Part shown: positions 9,242 through 17,928 of the stretch, in pieces
Layout of the letters: every line of letters begins with the position of its first letter
How positions within the stretch are numbered: position 1 is the stretch's first letter
Assembly (NCBI RefSeq): GCF_011492945.1
Contig: NZ_CP045119.1
Location: 2,480,001 to 2,544,000 of the forward strand
DNA length: 64,000 bases
Reading direction: 5' to 3'
DNA from: Rubrobacter tropicus
GTDB lineage: Bacteria > Actinomycetota > Rubrobacteria > Rubrobacterales > Rubrobacteraceae
Made by a program: the position numbers and the translations under genes
Notes under the pieces: generated by a model
The model's database searches: none
What the model was told of the DNA's origin: nothing
The model's input: only the letters and a program-made list of their open reading frames with translations

Positions 9242-10787
9242 TGCGGCCTCGAGCCAGCGCACCCGCCGCACCCGTTCCCGATCACGACCCCCGTCCCGGT
9301 TTCCAGACAGCCGCCGGGAGCAGCATCGGGTTCAAGGGCGGGCTCTCCTACGGCTTCGCGCGGGCGAAGCACGCCGACGGCGGTCGCGATCGCGACGATC
9401 GCCAGACCGGCGCCGATCAAGTAGGCGAGGTGGTACCCGGAGTTGAGCGCCGATGCGGCCGGCTCGCCTTCGGCCAGCAGCCCGTCGGTGCGCCCGGTCG
9501 CGAAGGTGGCTAGCACCGCGAGGCCGATCGCGCCGCCGACCTGCACGCTCGTGTTCACCAGCCCGGAGGCCAGACCGGAGTCGCTCGCCGTGGCACCGGA
9601 CATCGCGAGGGTCATCAGCGACGGAAAGCCCAGCCCTGCCCCGAGCCCCACCAGGATCATCGCCGGCAGCAGGTCGATCGCGTAGGTCGCCTCGACCGGG
9701 GTCCGGGCGAGCAGGAGCAGCCCGGCCACGATGAAAGCCATCGCCGGAACCAGCGTGGCGATCGGGCCGAACCGCAGGATGAGCCGCCCGGTGAAACGGA
9801 ACGACATCGCCCCCATGACGGCGGTCATAGGCAGGTAGGCGAAGCCGACCCGGAGCGCGTCGTACCCGAGGATCCGCTGCATGTAGAGAGCCCCGAGGAA
9901 GAACGTCCCGAACATCCCCACCACGAGCAGGGTCTGGACAAGGTTGGCGCCGGCGACGTTGCGCGAGCGGAACAGGCGAAGCGGCATCAGCGGGTTCGCA
10001 ACTCGCGCCTGACGGGCGACGAACGCCGCGAGCAGACCGATCGAGACGGCGCCGAGGGCGAGCGTCTGGATGGACCCCCAGCCCTCCTCGGCGACGCCGA
10101 GGATCGTGTACACGCCGAGCATCAGGCCCCCGGTGAGCAACGCCGCGCCCAGGAGATCGGCCCCGGCCCTCAGCCCGACCCCTCGCGATGCGGGACCAGT
10201 TTGATCGCGAACACCGCGGTCGCGAGCCCGACGGGCAGGTTGACGAAGAAGATCCAATGCCAGTTTATCGCCTGGGTAAGAACCCCGCCCGCCAGCAGCC
10301 CGATCGACCCGCCGGCGACGGCGACGAACGTGTAGACGCCGATCGCCTTCGCCTGCTCCCGGGGCTCGGGGAACATCGTCACGATCATCCCGAGGATCAC
10401 GGCGGAGGTCAGCGCCCCGCCGACGCCCTGGACGAAGCGCGCGCCGATCAGCAAGCCCTGGCCCTGGGCAAGCGCGCAGAGCAGCGACGCCACGGTGAAC
10501 ACGGCGAGCCCGATGAGGAAGATCCGCCGCTGCCCGACCAGGTCGCCGAGACGCCCCGCCAGCAACAACAGGCCGCCGAACGCGATCAGGTAGGAGTTGA
10601 CAACCCAGGCGAGGTCGCTCTGCGAGAAGCCGAGATCCTCCTGGATGGACGGCAGGGCGACGTTGACGATCGTCGCGTCGAGGACGATCATCAGCATCCC
10701 GAGGCACAGCACGTACAGCGCCAACCGCCGCCTGCGGTCTTCGGAAACGGCCTGGATTTCTCGGGCGGTGGCTTGGTCCGTACTCAT
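9238..10787 (-). pseudogene. DHA2-type 14-TM MFS drug exporter, one frameshift
   Basis: The N-terminal 205 codons (from ATG 10787) carry the DHA2 signature: LDATIVNVALPSIQ in helix 1, LAGRLGDLVGQRR in the 2-3 loop, and antiporter motif C-like repeats. The frame then ends early after PHREG. The next frame continues directly with VGLRAGADLLGAALLTGG and eight further helices to 9238. One extra G in the run at 10179-10182 joins the two into a normal protein of about 515 residues. Extrusion of drugs by proton antiport is the family role. It is coupled by ATGA to the broken reductase gene downstream. Confidence 0.8.
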
Positions 10788-10819
10788 TCGGGCTCGGTTC
10801 CTCCTTTGAATGGGCGATG

Positions 10820-10843
10820 AGGTGTCCCTTTAGGTGTCCCTTT
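10820..10843. repeat. 12-bp tandem direct repeat upstream of the MFS gene
   Basis: AGGTGTCCCTTT occurs twice back to back (10820-10831 and 10832-10843) in the 76-bp gap between the MFS start and the next gene. It could be a tandem operator or a slippage product. Confidence 0.6.
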
Positions 10844-10863
10844 CACGTGCGTCATGTCGGCCG

Positions 10864-11478
10864 TCACGTTGCGTACTCTGGGCGCCCGGCCGTGCGGTAG
10901 ACTTGGATGATCACCCCGCCGGGGGTGACCCGCGATTCGACCAGTTCGAGCGCCCTGTCCGGGCCGGCGTCGGGGAACAGCCGCGTGCCCTGGCCGACGA
11001 CCACGGGATAGGTGAGCAGGTTCATCTCGTCGACGAGGTCGTTTTCGAGCAGCCACCGGACCAGGGCGCCGCTGCCGTGCACCTGCAGCTCCCCTCCCCC
11101 CTTGGCCTTCAGCTCGCCGATGGCCGCCGCAAGATCACCAGAGAGGACGGTCGTGCCCGCCCACCGCGGGTCGGTGAGCGTGGTCGAGGCGACGTACTTG
11201 GGCTTCGTGTTCAACGCCACCGAGATCGGGTTGTCGCCCTGATTCGCCCCCCAGGAGCCGGTTCCCCAGGAGCCGGCAAAGATCTCGTAGGTCCGCCGGC
11301 CGAACAGGAACGCGTCGGCGCGCTGGAAGACCTCGGCGAGGAAGGTCTCGGCCTCGTTGTCGAAGAGCGGCAAGGCCCATCCGCCGCGCTCGAACCCGCC
11401 GCTGCGGTCCTCGTCCGCGCCGCCAAGTCCCTGCATCACCCCGTCGAGGGAGACGTGCGTGGTGGTCGTCAGTTTCAT
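10864..11478 (-). CDS. RibD-C/dihydrofolate-reductase-like protein (paralogue 2)
   Basis: 204 residues from ATG 11478, with AAAGGA upstream. Family blocks are HVSLDGVMQG at the start, ADAFLFGRRTYEIFAGSW, the LQVHGSGALVRWLLENDLVDEMNLLTYPVVVGQGTRLF segment and the closing strand GGVIIQVYRTAG. It belongs to the same fold as paralogues 1, 3, 4 and 5 but to a subgroup with a TTHVSLDG opening. Substrate unknown. Divergence between the copies argues for old duplication or separate acquisitions rather than recent amplification. Confidence 0.85.
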   Translation of the reverse strand: MKLTTTTHVSLDGVMQGLGGADEDRSGGFERGGWALPLFDNEAETFLAEVFQRADAFLFGRRTYEIFAGSWGTGSWGANQGDNPISVALNTKPKYVASTTLTDPRWAGTTVLSGDLAAAIGELKAKGGGELQVHGSGALVRWLLENDLVDEMNLLTYPVVVGQGTRLFPDAGPDRALELVESRVTPGGVIIQVYRTAGRPEYAT

Positions 11479-11566
11479 GGTCGCGGTTTCCTTTCTCGTT
11501 GGTTGATTTCGTCGGTCACGGCGCGGCCGGTGCCGCGAATCGCGGCGCGTGCCGGTTTGGGGGGGC

Positions 11567-11983
11567 CTATCGGGTTAGGAAGCCGTCGGCGCGGGTGACC
11601 TGCCACATGTGGCCGTCGGGGTCGGCGAAGGCGCCGGCGTATCCCCATTGCTGGTTTCCGGCTTCGATGACGATCTCGGCGCCGGCGTCCTGCGCGCGAC
11701 GCATCAGCTCGTCGACTGCGGCGTCGGTGGCCAGCCCGATCACGACCAGACACTCGTGCGCATCCCGCGGCGATCGCTTGCGACCACCGATCACCCACCC
11801 AAAGCCGCGCAACGGGATCAGCATCACGCGCAATCCGGCGCTGATCTCGAACTGCAGGGGCTCGGGTAGCCCATCGTCCTCCAACTCGTCGCCCACCGCC
11901 GCGAACCCGAGGGCGGTGTAGAAGGCGTGTGATACCCGGCGATCCTTGGTGGGTAGGCACACCGTTGCTCGGTCAAGCTTCAC
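11567..11983 (-). CDS. VOC/glyoxalase-family protein
   Basis: 138 residues. GTG start at 11983 behind a strong GGAGGAGG site. The sequence shows the VOC opening RATVCLPTKDRRVSHAFYTALGF, the hinge strand and the closing GYAGAFADPDGHMWQVTRADGF, close to the PhnB/glyoxalase-like subgroup often seen beside RibD-C-like genes in actinobacteria. The metal-site residue pattern is incomplete (no His in the middle strand), so a binding rather than lyase role is possible. Confidence 0.82.
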   Translation of the reverse strand: MKLDRATVCLPTKDRRVSHAFYTALGFAAVGDELEDDGLPEPLQFEISAGLRVMLIPLRGFGWVIGGRKRSPRDAHECLVVIGLATDAAVDELMRRAQDAGAEIVIEAGNQQWGYAGAFADPDGHMWQVTRADGFLTR

Positions 11984-12025
11984 GATTCCTCCTCCGGAAA
12001 GTGGTCTGCGCCAAACGACCTCGGT

Positions 12026-12472
12026 TCAGGTCAAGGCGATGTGCTGGTGGTCCAGCAGGATGCGGCCGTCGTCGTCGAGTACGATCACGTCGTAGCCGCT
12101 CCCGGCGACGGTCCCGTCGGCGACGGCGACCATCTCCCACCCCAACCCGACGAGACCGGGTGCCAGGAGCACGGCATCGCCTGCCGCCGCTTGGAACGTG
12201 TGCACGCCGGGCTCGACGAACATGGCGTACGCTCGGGTCACCCGGCGATAGATCTCGTCGTGGCCGCGCACCTCGAGACGGGGCACCGGGAATGCCAACG
12301 CGGTGGCCGCGGCCCGCATCTCCTGGGGCGGGTCCACCAGTACCTGCGCACCGGCGGGCGCCCACAGGTCGGCGACCTGCCTGGACCGCGCTTGCGGGTC
12401 GGGTTCGGTCCATAGCGCGAACCATCGCCCGGTGAAGTCCGCCAGGGCCTGGCGATCTAGTTGCTTTGTCAT
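12026..12472 (-). CDS. SnoaL/NTF2-fold protein
   Basis: 148 residues. A helical opening (ALADFTGRWFALWTEPDPQARSRQVADLWAP) is followed by four beta strands ending VAGSGYDVIVLDDDGRILLDHQHIA, the usual cone-shaped NTF2 layout. These proteins are isomerases, hydrolases or ligand binders; no active-site set is decisive here. Same strand as both neighbours, with gaps of about 40 and 110 bp. Confidence 0.75.
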   Translation of the reverse strand: MTKQLDRQALADFTGRWFALWTEPDPQARSRQVADLWAPAGAQVLVDPPQEMRAAATALAFPVPRLEVRGHDEIYRRVTRAYAMFVEPGVHTFQAAAGDAVLLAPGLVGLGWEMVAVADGTVAGSGYDVIVLDDDGRILLDHQHIALT

Positions 12473-12581
12473 GGGTTCGTCCTTTCTCTCGTCGGTTTGG
12501 TCGTTGTTCGGTCGGACCGGAGGCGCACGCCATGGATCAACCCGTTGGGGTCAGGCAAGATCCTCTTCGAATCCGTGTAGG

Positions 12582-13163
12582 TCAATGGAGGGTGGGCCGG
12601 TAGATGAGCTCTTGGGTGTGGCCGTCGAGCGTCCGGCTCTCGATAAGCTCTAGGTCAAAGTCGGCCGCACCCTGGAAGATCGGGTCCACCCCGGTCTGGC
12701 CGGTGATCACGGGGAAGATCGTCACCTGGACGAGATCGACCAGGCCGGCGGCCATCAGCGCCCGGTTCAGCGACAGGCTGCCGTGCGAGCGCAACGGTAC
12801 CTCAGACTCCTCCTTGAGGCGAGCGACGACGTCGACGGCGTCGCCGCTCACTACGGTCGCGTCCGGCCAGTCGAGGGGTCCTTCCAGCGTCGTCGACACC
12901 ACCGTCGCCGGCAGGTTCCTCATCCGGGTGACCCATGGGTCACGCATTTCGGACTCCTCGGTGCTCGAGGCCAGCATCTGCACCATCGCCCGGAACGTGT
13001 TGGCCCCGAAGACCATCCGCTGCTCCTCGCCGTACAGGGCGAGGCGGTGATCCAGCAGCTCGGGGCCTTGCTTGCCCCAGTAGCCGCCCCAGTCGGCGCC
13101 GCGGCCGACGGAGCCGAAGCCGTCGAGGCTGGAAAAGACGTCGAAGGTGTAGGTAGCGGTCAT
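12582..13163 (-). CDS. RibD-C/dihydrofolate-reductase-like protein (paralogue 3)
   Basis: 193 residues. It opens TYTFDVFSSLDGFGSVG and contains MVFGANTFRAMVQML, LRSHGSLSLNRALMAAGLVDLVQVTIFPVITGQTG and the tail LELIESRTLDGHTQELIYRP. This subgroup (GSLSLNRALMAAGLVD, FPVITG) is shared with paralogue 4 at 15016-15591, indicating a closer duplication between those two. Substrate unknown. Confidence 0.85.
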   Translation of the reverse strand: MTATYTFDVFSSLDGFGSVGRGADWGGYWGKQGPELLDHRLALYGEEQRMVFGANTFRAMVQMLASSTEESEMRDPWVTRMRNLPATVVSTTLEGPLDWPDATVVSGDAVDVVARLKEESEVPLRSHGSLSLNRALMAAGLVDLVQVTIFPVITGQTGVDPIFQGAADFDLELIESRTLDGHTQELIYRPTLH

Positions 13164-13295
13164 GTCGTTCTCCTCGGGTGGTTCGTGTTGGTCGTCGGTC
13201 TCATGGGTTCGTCCTTTTTCTCGTGGTGGTCTCTCTCGTCATGACCGCACCGAGGCGCGGATCTCATCGGTTGAGCGTGGCACCGTGCCGCAAGT

Positions 13296-13519
13296 TCACT
13301 CTGCCTCCTTCCCGAACACGGGCCGCACGTCGCCGACGGCGTACTCGGACACCGACGCCGACAGCATCGCCGAGCTCTGCTCGTCGCTTGGGCTGGGAAC
13401 ACCGCCGCGGAAGGCTTCGAGGGCGGCTCGCGTGCCCGTTCGACGACACTCACGCAGTCCGCGAGGCAGGACTCGCGCTGCCGGGGCTCGACGGTGACGT
13501 GTGCTGCGACGATGACCAT
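13296..13519 (-). pseudogene. Antibiotic-biosynthesis-monooxygenase (ABM) domain remnant
   Basis: The frame from ATG 13519 opens MVIVAAHVTVEPRQRESCLADC, a typical ABM dimeric alpha-beta barrel start. After about 30 codons the sense continues in another frame (AALEAFRGG...SVSEYAVGDVRPVFGKEAE, stop at 13296). About 20-30 residues of the normal centre, including the strand with the usual catalytic segment, are absent. I read it as an internal deletion with frame change. Confidence 0.6.
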
Positions 13520-13586
13520 GGGTGCGCTCCTCTTCTGCCGCCTTCGGGTGGGACCGTGCGATTTCGGGCGTCGGGGCTCGCGGGAT

Positions 13587-13672
13587 GTTCTTGCCGGTCG
13601 GTCGATACTCGACCGGGAACCCCGGCCGTTCAGGACGCGGCGGTCGACCAGTTCCAGGTCGGCGGGTACCAC
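13587..13672 (-). pseudogene. 3' scrap of a RibD-C-like gene
   Basis: ADLELVDRRVLNG followed, after a one-base frame change at the C run 13620-13623, by FPVEYRPTGK is the C-terminal strand pair of the RibD-C-like family (compare DLELIESRTLDG...YRP in paralogue 3). Nothing upstream belongs to the same gene: the LLM oxidoreductase ends at 13697. Only about 30 residues remain. Confidence 0.5.
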
Positions 13673-13696
13673 GTTCGCGTAAGCGCCGATCGCTTG

Positions 13697-14572
13697 TCAC
13701 CACCGCGGAGGACCTGCGCGGAGCCGCTCGCGCGTGAGCTGCAGCGGGCCGCGGTCGCTGTGGAAGCGCTCGATCCACCACGTCGCGCCCGCCTGCACGT
13801 ACGGCTCGACGATCGCGCGGGCGGCGCTTGGATCGTTTACCGGCGTGTCGCCCCCGGCGACCAGGTCGAGGGACAGATCGGCGTCGATCGCGTGGCGCCG
13901 CCGCTCCGCGGCGATGAACGAGACGACCTCGCCGAGCTCGGCTGGCGTCACCTGGCCGCCGCGCATGTGCTCCGGAATGACGCCGTCCATCCGAGCCGCC
14001 CGGCGGAACGGGCGCTTGTTGGGCCAGTTCCCACCCACCCAGATCGGCACCCGCACCTGCTGCGGCCTCGGTCTGAACGCGACATCGGAGACGGTATAGT
14101 GCTCGCCGGCGAAGCGCACGGGCTCCCCGCTCCAGAAGAGGCGAAGCAGCTCCAGGCCCTCGTCCAGCTTCCCGCGTCGCGCGATCGGATCCGCGTCCTC
14201 GCCGAAGGCCCCGAACTCTGCGTCGGCAGGAGCTCCCAAACCCGCGCCGAGCACAACCCGGCCCTGAGAGAGCGCGTCGAGCGACGCCACCTCGCGCGCA
14301 AGCTTCCAGGGCCGGCGCCGGGCCACGGGCGTAACCAGCGTGCCGAGCCGGATCCGGCGCGTGCGCGAGGCCGCGGCGGCCAGGGCGACCCATGGGTCGC
14401 ACACGTCGGGGGGGTCGCCTAGATCGAACACGACATGGTCCCAGACAAAGAGGCCGTCCCACCCGCACTCCTCCGCGAGCTCGGCGAGTTCGGCGATCAC
14501 GCTCGGGTCGCCGTACTCCCACATGTTCGGGATGTGGACACCGAAACGAACTACTTCGCCATGGGAGATCAT
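13697..14572 (-). CDS. LLM-class (F420-dependent-type) oxidoreductase
   Basis: 291 residues from ATG 14572. It opens VVRFGVHIPN, then shows WDGLFVWDHVVF, RIRLGTLVTPVARRRPWKLAREVASLDALSQGRVVLGAGLG and VPIWVGGNWPNKRPFRRAARMDGVIP, the classic luciferase-like monooxygenase barrel with the non-prolyl cis-peptide region and flavin phosphate loop. Actinobacterial proteins of this type mostly use coenzyme F420, but an FMN enzyme cannot be excluded. Start overlaps the stop of the DUF899-like fragment (ATGA). Confidence 0.85.
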   Translation of the reverse strand: MISHGEVVRFGVHIPNMWEYGDPSVIAELAELAEECGWDGLFVWDHVVFDLGDPPDVCDPWVALAAAASRTRRIRLGTLVTPVARRRPWKLAREVASLDALSQGRVVLGAGLGAPADAEFGAFGEDADPIARRGKLDEGLELLRLFWSGEPVRFAGEHYTVSDVAFRPRPQQVRVPIWVGGNWPNKRPFRRAARMDGVIPEHMRGGQVTPAELGEVVSFIAAERRRHAIDADLSLDLVAGGDTPVNDPSAARAIVEPYVQAGATWWIERFHSDRGPLQLTRERLRAGPPRW

Positions 14573-15012
14573 CGCGAGGCCTTCCGAGCCACGAGCCTGC
14601 CCGGCAGGTCCGCGCCGCACGTGCCCTCCGTCCACGGTCCGCCCGTCCACGGTGTCCCGGCCTCGGCGAGTTCGGCCTCGTTGCGGTGGAAGATCCGCAC
14701 CGGAGCGACCCGGTCGTCGAGGGCAGCGTGGAAGTCGTGGTTGAAGTCGCTGCCCCACGAGGAGTACCAGGGGAACCTCCACCGCACGCGCTCGCGGAAC
14801 GCGGCGATCTTCTCGTACGGCGCCCGCGTCACCGCGACCAGCGTGGTGTTCCGGACGTGCAGCCGCCTCGGGTTGCCGACGCCGTCGGCGGCGGAGGAGC
14901 AGCTCGGGCAGCCGGCGTCGCGGGGGCGCTCGACGCCGTCGGCATCTGTGTCGTAGGTCCACATAAGGTGGGGCATAACCGGCTGCCGCCGGCCCATCGC
15001 TACCCGCGGCAC
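14569..15012 (-). pseudogene. DUF899-like thioredoxin-fold protein, truncated
   Basis: A 147-residue frame with the DUF899 core: AGCPSCSSAADGVGN (CPxCS redox-like motif), LHVRNTTLVAVTRAPYEKIAAFRERVRWRFPWYSSWGSDFNHDF. Full family members are about 220-260 residues. Here the usual N-terminal third is cut off by the neighbouring RibD-C-like stop four bases away, and the C-terminal strand (a conserved Tyr-rich segment and LDLTPxGR end) is missing. Its stop overlaps the start of the LLM gene, so the truncated frame may still be translated, but I regard it as a remnant. Confidence 0.55.
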
Positions 15013-15015
15013 CGC

Positions 15016-15591
15016 TCAGCCCACCGCCCCCGTGCTGCCCGGCGGGCCGTCGAGCACGGTGGGCACGTACTCCAACAACTGGAGCCCGCCGTCGAAGGTG
15101 CGGCTCTCCACCAGGTCGAGCCCGACGTCGGGATACCCGTCGTAGATCCGATCCTGGCCGGTCGCGCCGGTGATGACCGGGAAGACGACGACCCGAAAGC
15201 GATCCACCAGCCCGGCCGTGATCAGCGATCGGCACAGACTCACACTGCCCAGCGTGCGCATCTCGGTGCGGCCGTCCGCCTTCATCGCCCGCACGGCATC
15301 CACCGCGTCTCCGGTCACCAGTCGCGTGTTTGCCCACGCCAGCGGGTCGGCGAGGGTCGAAGAGAAGACCACCTTCGGCCGCCGGGTGAGCTCGTCGACC
15401 CCCTCTTCGCCGCCCGCGGCCATGCCCGACATCAGCCGGTAGGTCGTCGCTCCCATCAAAAGCGTGTGCTCGGGCTGTTCGTCTAGCCAGCCGAAATACT
15501 CGGCGCTCTCCATACCCCACAAGCCCGGCCAGCCCTCAGCTGCACCGTAGCCGTCGAGCGAGGTGATGAAGTCGATCATGAGTGTTCCCAT
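15016..15591 (-). CDS. RibD-C/dihydrofolate-reductase-like protein (paralogue 4)
   Basis: 191 residues from ATG 15591, behind AGGAGG. It opens MIDFITSLDGYGAAEGWPGLW and contains LLMGATTYRLMSGMA, KVVFSSTL, MRTLGSVSLCRSLITAGLVDRFRVVVFPVITGATG and the closing LDLVESRTFDGGLQLLEYVP. Nearest relative in the window is paralogue 3. Predicted NAD(P)H-binding reductase fold; substrate unknown. Followed four bases later by the truncated DUF899-like gene. Confidence 0.85.
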   Translation of the reverse strand: MGTLMIDFITSLDGYGAAEGWPGLWGMESAEYFGWLDEQPEHTLLMGATTYRLMSGMAAGGEEGVDELTRRPKVVFSSTLADPLAWANTRLVTGDAVDAVRAMKADGRTEMRTLGSVSLCRSLITAGLVDRFRVVVFPVITGATGQDRIYDGYPDVGLDLVESRTFDGGLQLLEYVPTVLDGPPGSTGAVG

Positions 15592-15802
15592 CAGGTTCCT
15601 CCTATCCTGAAGCGGGACGTTCCCGCCCACGTCAACGCGACGGCCGACCGCCACAACGGGCCGGCCACGAAGCTGTCCAGACCGATGTCGCTGAAAGCGA
15701 CGGAGTTTTTGCAGCCGTCACACGGTGTCTCCTCCGAATTCCAGTTCACCTTGTTCCGCCGGCTGGGCCGCGTTTTGTATCTGCGGCCGTTCGCGCCAGC
15801 GG

Positions 15803-16384
15803 TCAACGGCGGATGCGGTAGCGGAGGTGGGTGGCCTCCGGGGTGTCGATCACCCGGACGATCTCCAGCTCGACGCGCGACGGCAACACGTCGAACAGCC
15901 GGCGGCCACCGCCGAACAGCACCGGTATCACGTGGATCTGCAACTCGTCCAGCACCCCGGCCTCGAGCGCCCGCTGCGCCGTATACGCGCCGTGCACGTT
16001 CACGTGCCGGTCACCGGCTGCGGCCTTCGCCTGCGCCATCGCGCTCTCGATCCCGTCGGTCACGTACGTCACCAACGGATAATCGGCCACCGATGGACCC
16101 GGAGGGCGTTGGCTGAACACGAAGATCGGGCTGCCGTGAATGTCGCCGCCCCAGTGATCGGCCTGCTCCGCGGTGCGCCGTCCCGTCAGCACCGCGCCGG
16201 ATGCGCCCTCCTCGTCGACCAATTCGCCGGCCGGCCCGGAGGGCCGGAAGAACTCCCCGTCCGGGGTGACGAACCACTCGTGCAGCCGTTCGAAACCGTC
16301 GCCGCCGGGGTTGCCCGGTTCGTCGTTCGGACCCGCGATGTACCCGTCGAGGGACATCGAGAAGTTGAGCACCGATACGGACAC
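15803..16384 (-). CDS. RibD-C/dihydrofolate-reductase-like protein (paralogue 5)
   Basis: 193 residues from the GTG at 16384 behind AAGGAG. It opens LNFSMSLDGYIAGPNDEPGNPGGDG and contains GAVLTGRRTAEQADHWGGD, NVHGAYTAQRALEAGVLDELQIHVIPVLFGGGRRLFDVL and the closing ATHLRYRI strand; nearest relative in the window is paralogue 1. It lies behind copy 3 of the shared two-palindrome promoter with a leader of about 85 bases, so it is a likely regulon member. Reductase fold; substrate unknown. Confidence 0.85.
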   Translation of the reverse strand: MSVSVLNFSMSLDGYIAGPNDEPGNPGGDGFERLHEWFVTPDGEFFRPSGPAGELVDEEGASGAVLTGRRTAEQADHWGGDIHGSPIFVFSQRPPGPSVADYPLVTYVTDGIESAMAQAKAAAGDRHVNVHGAYTAQRALEAGVLDELQIHVIPVLFGGGRRLFDVLPSRVELEIVRVIDTPEATHLRYRIRR

Positions 16385-16475
16385 TGCGTCTCCTTTCCTG
16401 GTATGTGGTCTTGGCTCGGGTCTCCCTAACTCGACGGGAGATCCATTCCTTTGCCGGATTTTCTCCGCACGGACG

Positions 16476-16540
16476 AGTCTAAGGACGCTCCTCGACGCCC
16501 GGTAGTGACGACCGTCGTGTGTTCGGCATGACAAGTGTCA
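16476..16540 (-). promoter_or_regulatory. Two-palindrome promoter, copy 3 (drives 15803-16384)
   Basis: Minus-strand order: TGACACTTGTCA (16540-16529), second palindrome GACGGTCGTC, ACTACCGG (ending 16499), 17 bases, -10 box TAGACT (16481-16476). Here the second palindrome GACGgtCGTC is perfect in its outer four bases on each side. Confidence 0.75.
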
Positions 16541-16576
16541 CTGGAGCAGGTCGCACCTCGCCCCCGGGCGAAGCAC

Positions 16577-17401
16577 TCACGGCGCCAGCCGCTCGACGAA
16601 CGCCCTGGCTATGGCCTTCTGCCCTTCCAGAGAAGGATGGACGCCGTCGGGACCCTGGAGCCCCGGGTCGGCGGGCATTCCGAAAACCTCCTGGATGTCC
16701 ACGACGGGCTCTTCCTGCTCGCGAATGTAGTCCCCGATGGCGACGATGTCGTCGTTGCGGAAAACCGATTGGCCCATTTTGAAGGGAGGGAAAGTCGAGG
16801 CCCGTTCCTCGTCGTAGGTTGGAGGGGTGATCCAGACCCATTCGGCTCCGGTCTGCTCTTTTGCTATGCGTCGCATCGCCTCCAGGTTTTTGGCCGTCTC
16901 CTCGGGGCTTACCTGCGGCTTGTTGGGTTCGGGCCCTACCCTGGTGCCGTCGTTGCCACCTAGGAGGCAGAGGATCCAGTCCGGCTTCGAGGCGACCACG
17001 TTCGGGACGAAGCGTCTGAGCACCATCGCCGTCGTATGGGCGGAGAGGCCCACGTTGACGACGCGTATCCCGTCGCGCGGTCGCCGCTCTTGGAGCAAAT
17101 AGCGCACTATCTCCAGCCAGGACTGCAAATCGTCGGTGATGCTGTCGCCTACGCCCACCACGGTCTGTCCCGCCCGAAACGGCAACCGGTCCACACGCCT
17201 GGCGAGGGAGCCGTCCTCCAGGAGCTCCAGGGCGGTATCGCGGGCGTTGGCGTCGAAGCGGTTCTTCACCGCGCGGTACTCTTCCGGGTCCAGACCGAAG
17301 AGCCGGGCCTGGAGCGCCTCGTCCATGCCGGGCAGGTAGCCGTAGAACTTCTCCAGGTGCGTGAACTGGACCAGTTTCTCGATCATCATCTTGTTCTGCA
17401 C
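16577..17401 (-). CDS. SGNH/GDSL-family hydrolase
   Basis: 274 residues. Block I is VVGVGDSITDD (Ser nucleophile in GDS), block II the Gly in NVGLSAHTT, block III LGGND, and block V DGVHPSLEGQ with the Asp-x-x-His pair. This is a complete SGNH active site. An N-terminal helical region of about 80 residues (EKLVQFTHLEKFYGYLPGMDEALQ) is unusual for minimal esterases. No signal peptide, so probably cytoplasmic. The gene ends just beyond promoter copy 3 and starts 22 bp after the stop of the NTF2-like gene; likely esterase or lipase, substrate unknown. Confidence 0.83.
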   Translation of the reverse strand: MQNKMMIEKLVQFTHLEKFYGYLPGMDEALQARLFGLDPEEYRAVKNRFDANARDTALELLEDGSLARRVDRLPFRAGQTVVGVGDSITDDLQSWLEIVRYLLQERRPRDGIRVVNVGLSAHTTAMVLRRFVPNVVASKPDWILCLLGGNDGTRVGPEPNKPQVSPEETAKNLEAMRRIAKEQTGAEWVWITPPTYDEERASTFPPFKMGQSVFRNDDIVAIGDYIREQEEPVVDIQEVFGMPADPGLQGPDGVHPSLEGQKAIARAFVERLAP

Positions 17402-17423
17402 GGCATCTCCTTCCGTGGCGGGC

Positions 17424-17816
17424 TTACGGTCTGCCCAGGATGGGACTCAGTTGGAGGCCGGCCAGGCGCCAGCTTCCGTCCTGCTTCACGAAGATGAGCG
17501 TCGCGCGGAAGCTCTCGTCGATGTCGTAGCGGCCGTTCTCGTCCTCGTAGACACCCGCGGCGGTCTGGCGACAGACCATGATCGCCGCGTCCTCGTAAAT
17601 GCGGACCTCCGCCTCGTCTAGCCCGAAAGACCCGTACTTCAGGTTCCCGGCTTCGTGACGGGAGATCCACTGCTCTTTGGTGAGCACGAAACCGCGCGGC
17701 CCAACCGCCACGAAGTCGTCGGCCATAATCCCTTTTAATGACGCGGTGTCACCGCCGAGTTCGGCCGCGGCCCACTCGTCGGCGAGTTCGTTCGGTTTTG
17801 GTGTCTGGTGGCTCAT
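17424..17816 (-). CDS. NTF2-fold (DUF4440/SnoaL-like) protein
   Basis: 130 residues. A helical N-terminus (NELADEWAAAELGGDTASLKGIMADDFVAVGPRGFVLTKEQWISRH) and strands ending FRATLIFVKQDGSWRLAGLQLSPI are the standard DUF4440 layout (DDFV and WRL landmarks). Possibly cotranscribed with the SGNH hydrolase, 22 bp downstream. Function unknown. Confidence 0.8.
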   Translation of the reverse strand: MSHQTPKPNELADEWAAAELGGDTASLKGIMADDFVAVGPRGFVLTKEQWISRHEAGNLKYGSFGLDEAEVRIYEDAAIMVCRQTAAGVYEDENGRYDIDESFRATLIFVKQDGSWRLAGLQLSPILGRP

Positions 17817-17928
17817 TACCCTTCCTCTCTGCTCGTTGCTGCCTGTGGGGTTGGTCGCATCGTGTTCCGACGAGTACTCCTCTCAGCCCATGCCCCTGCC
17901 TCCCGCCCCGTCGAGGATCAAGCCTCCA

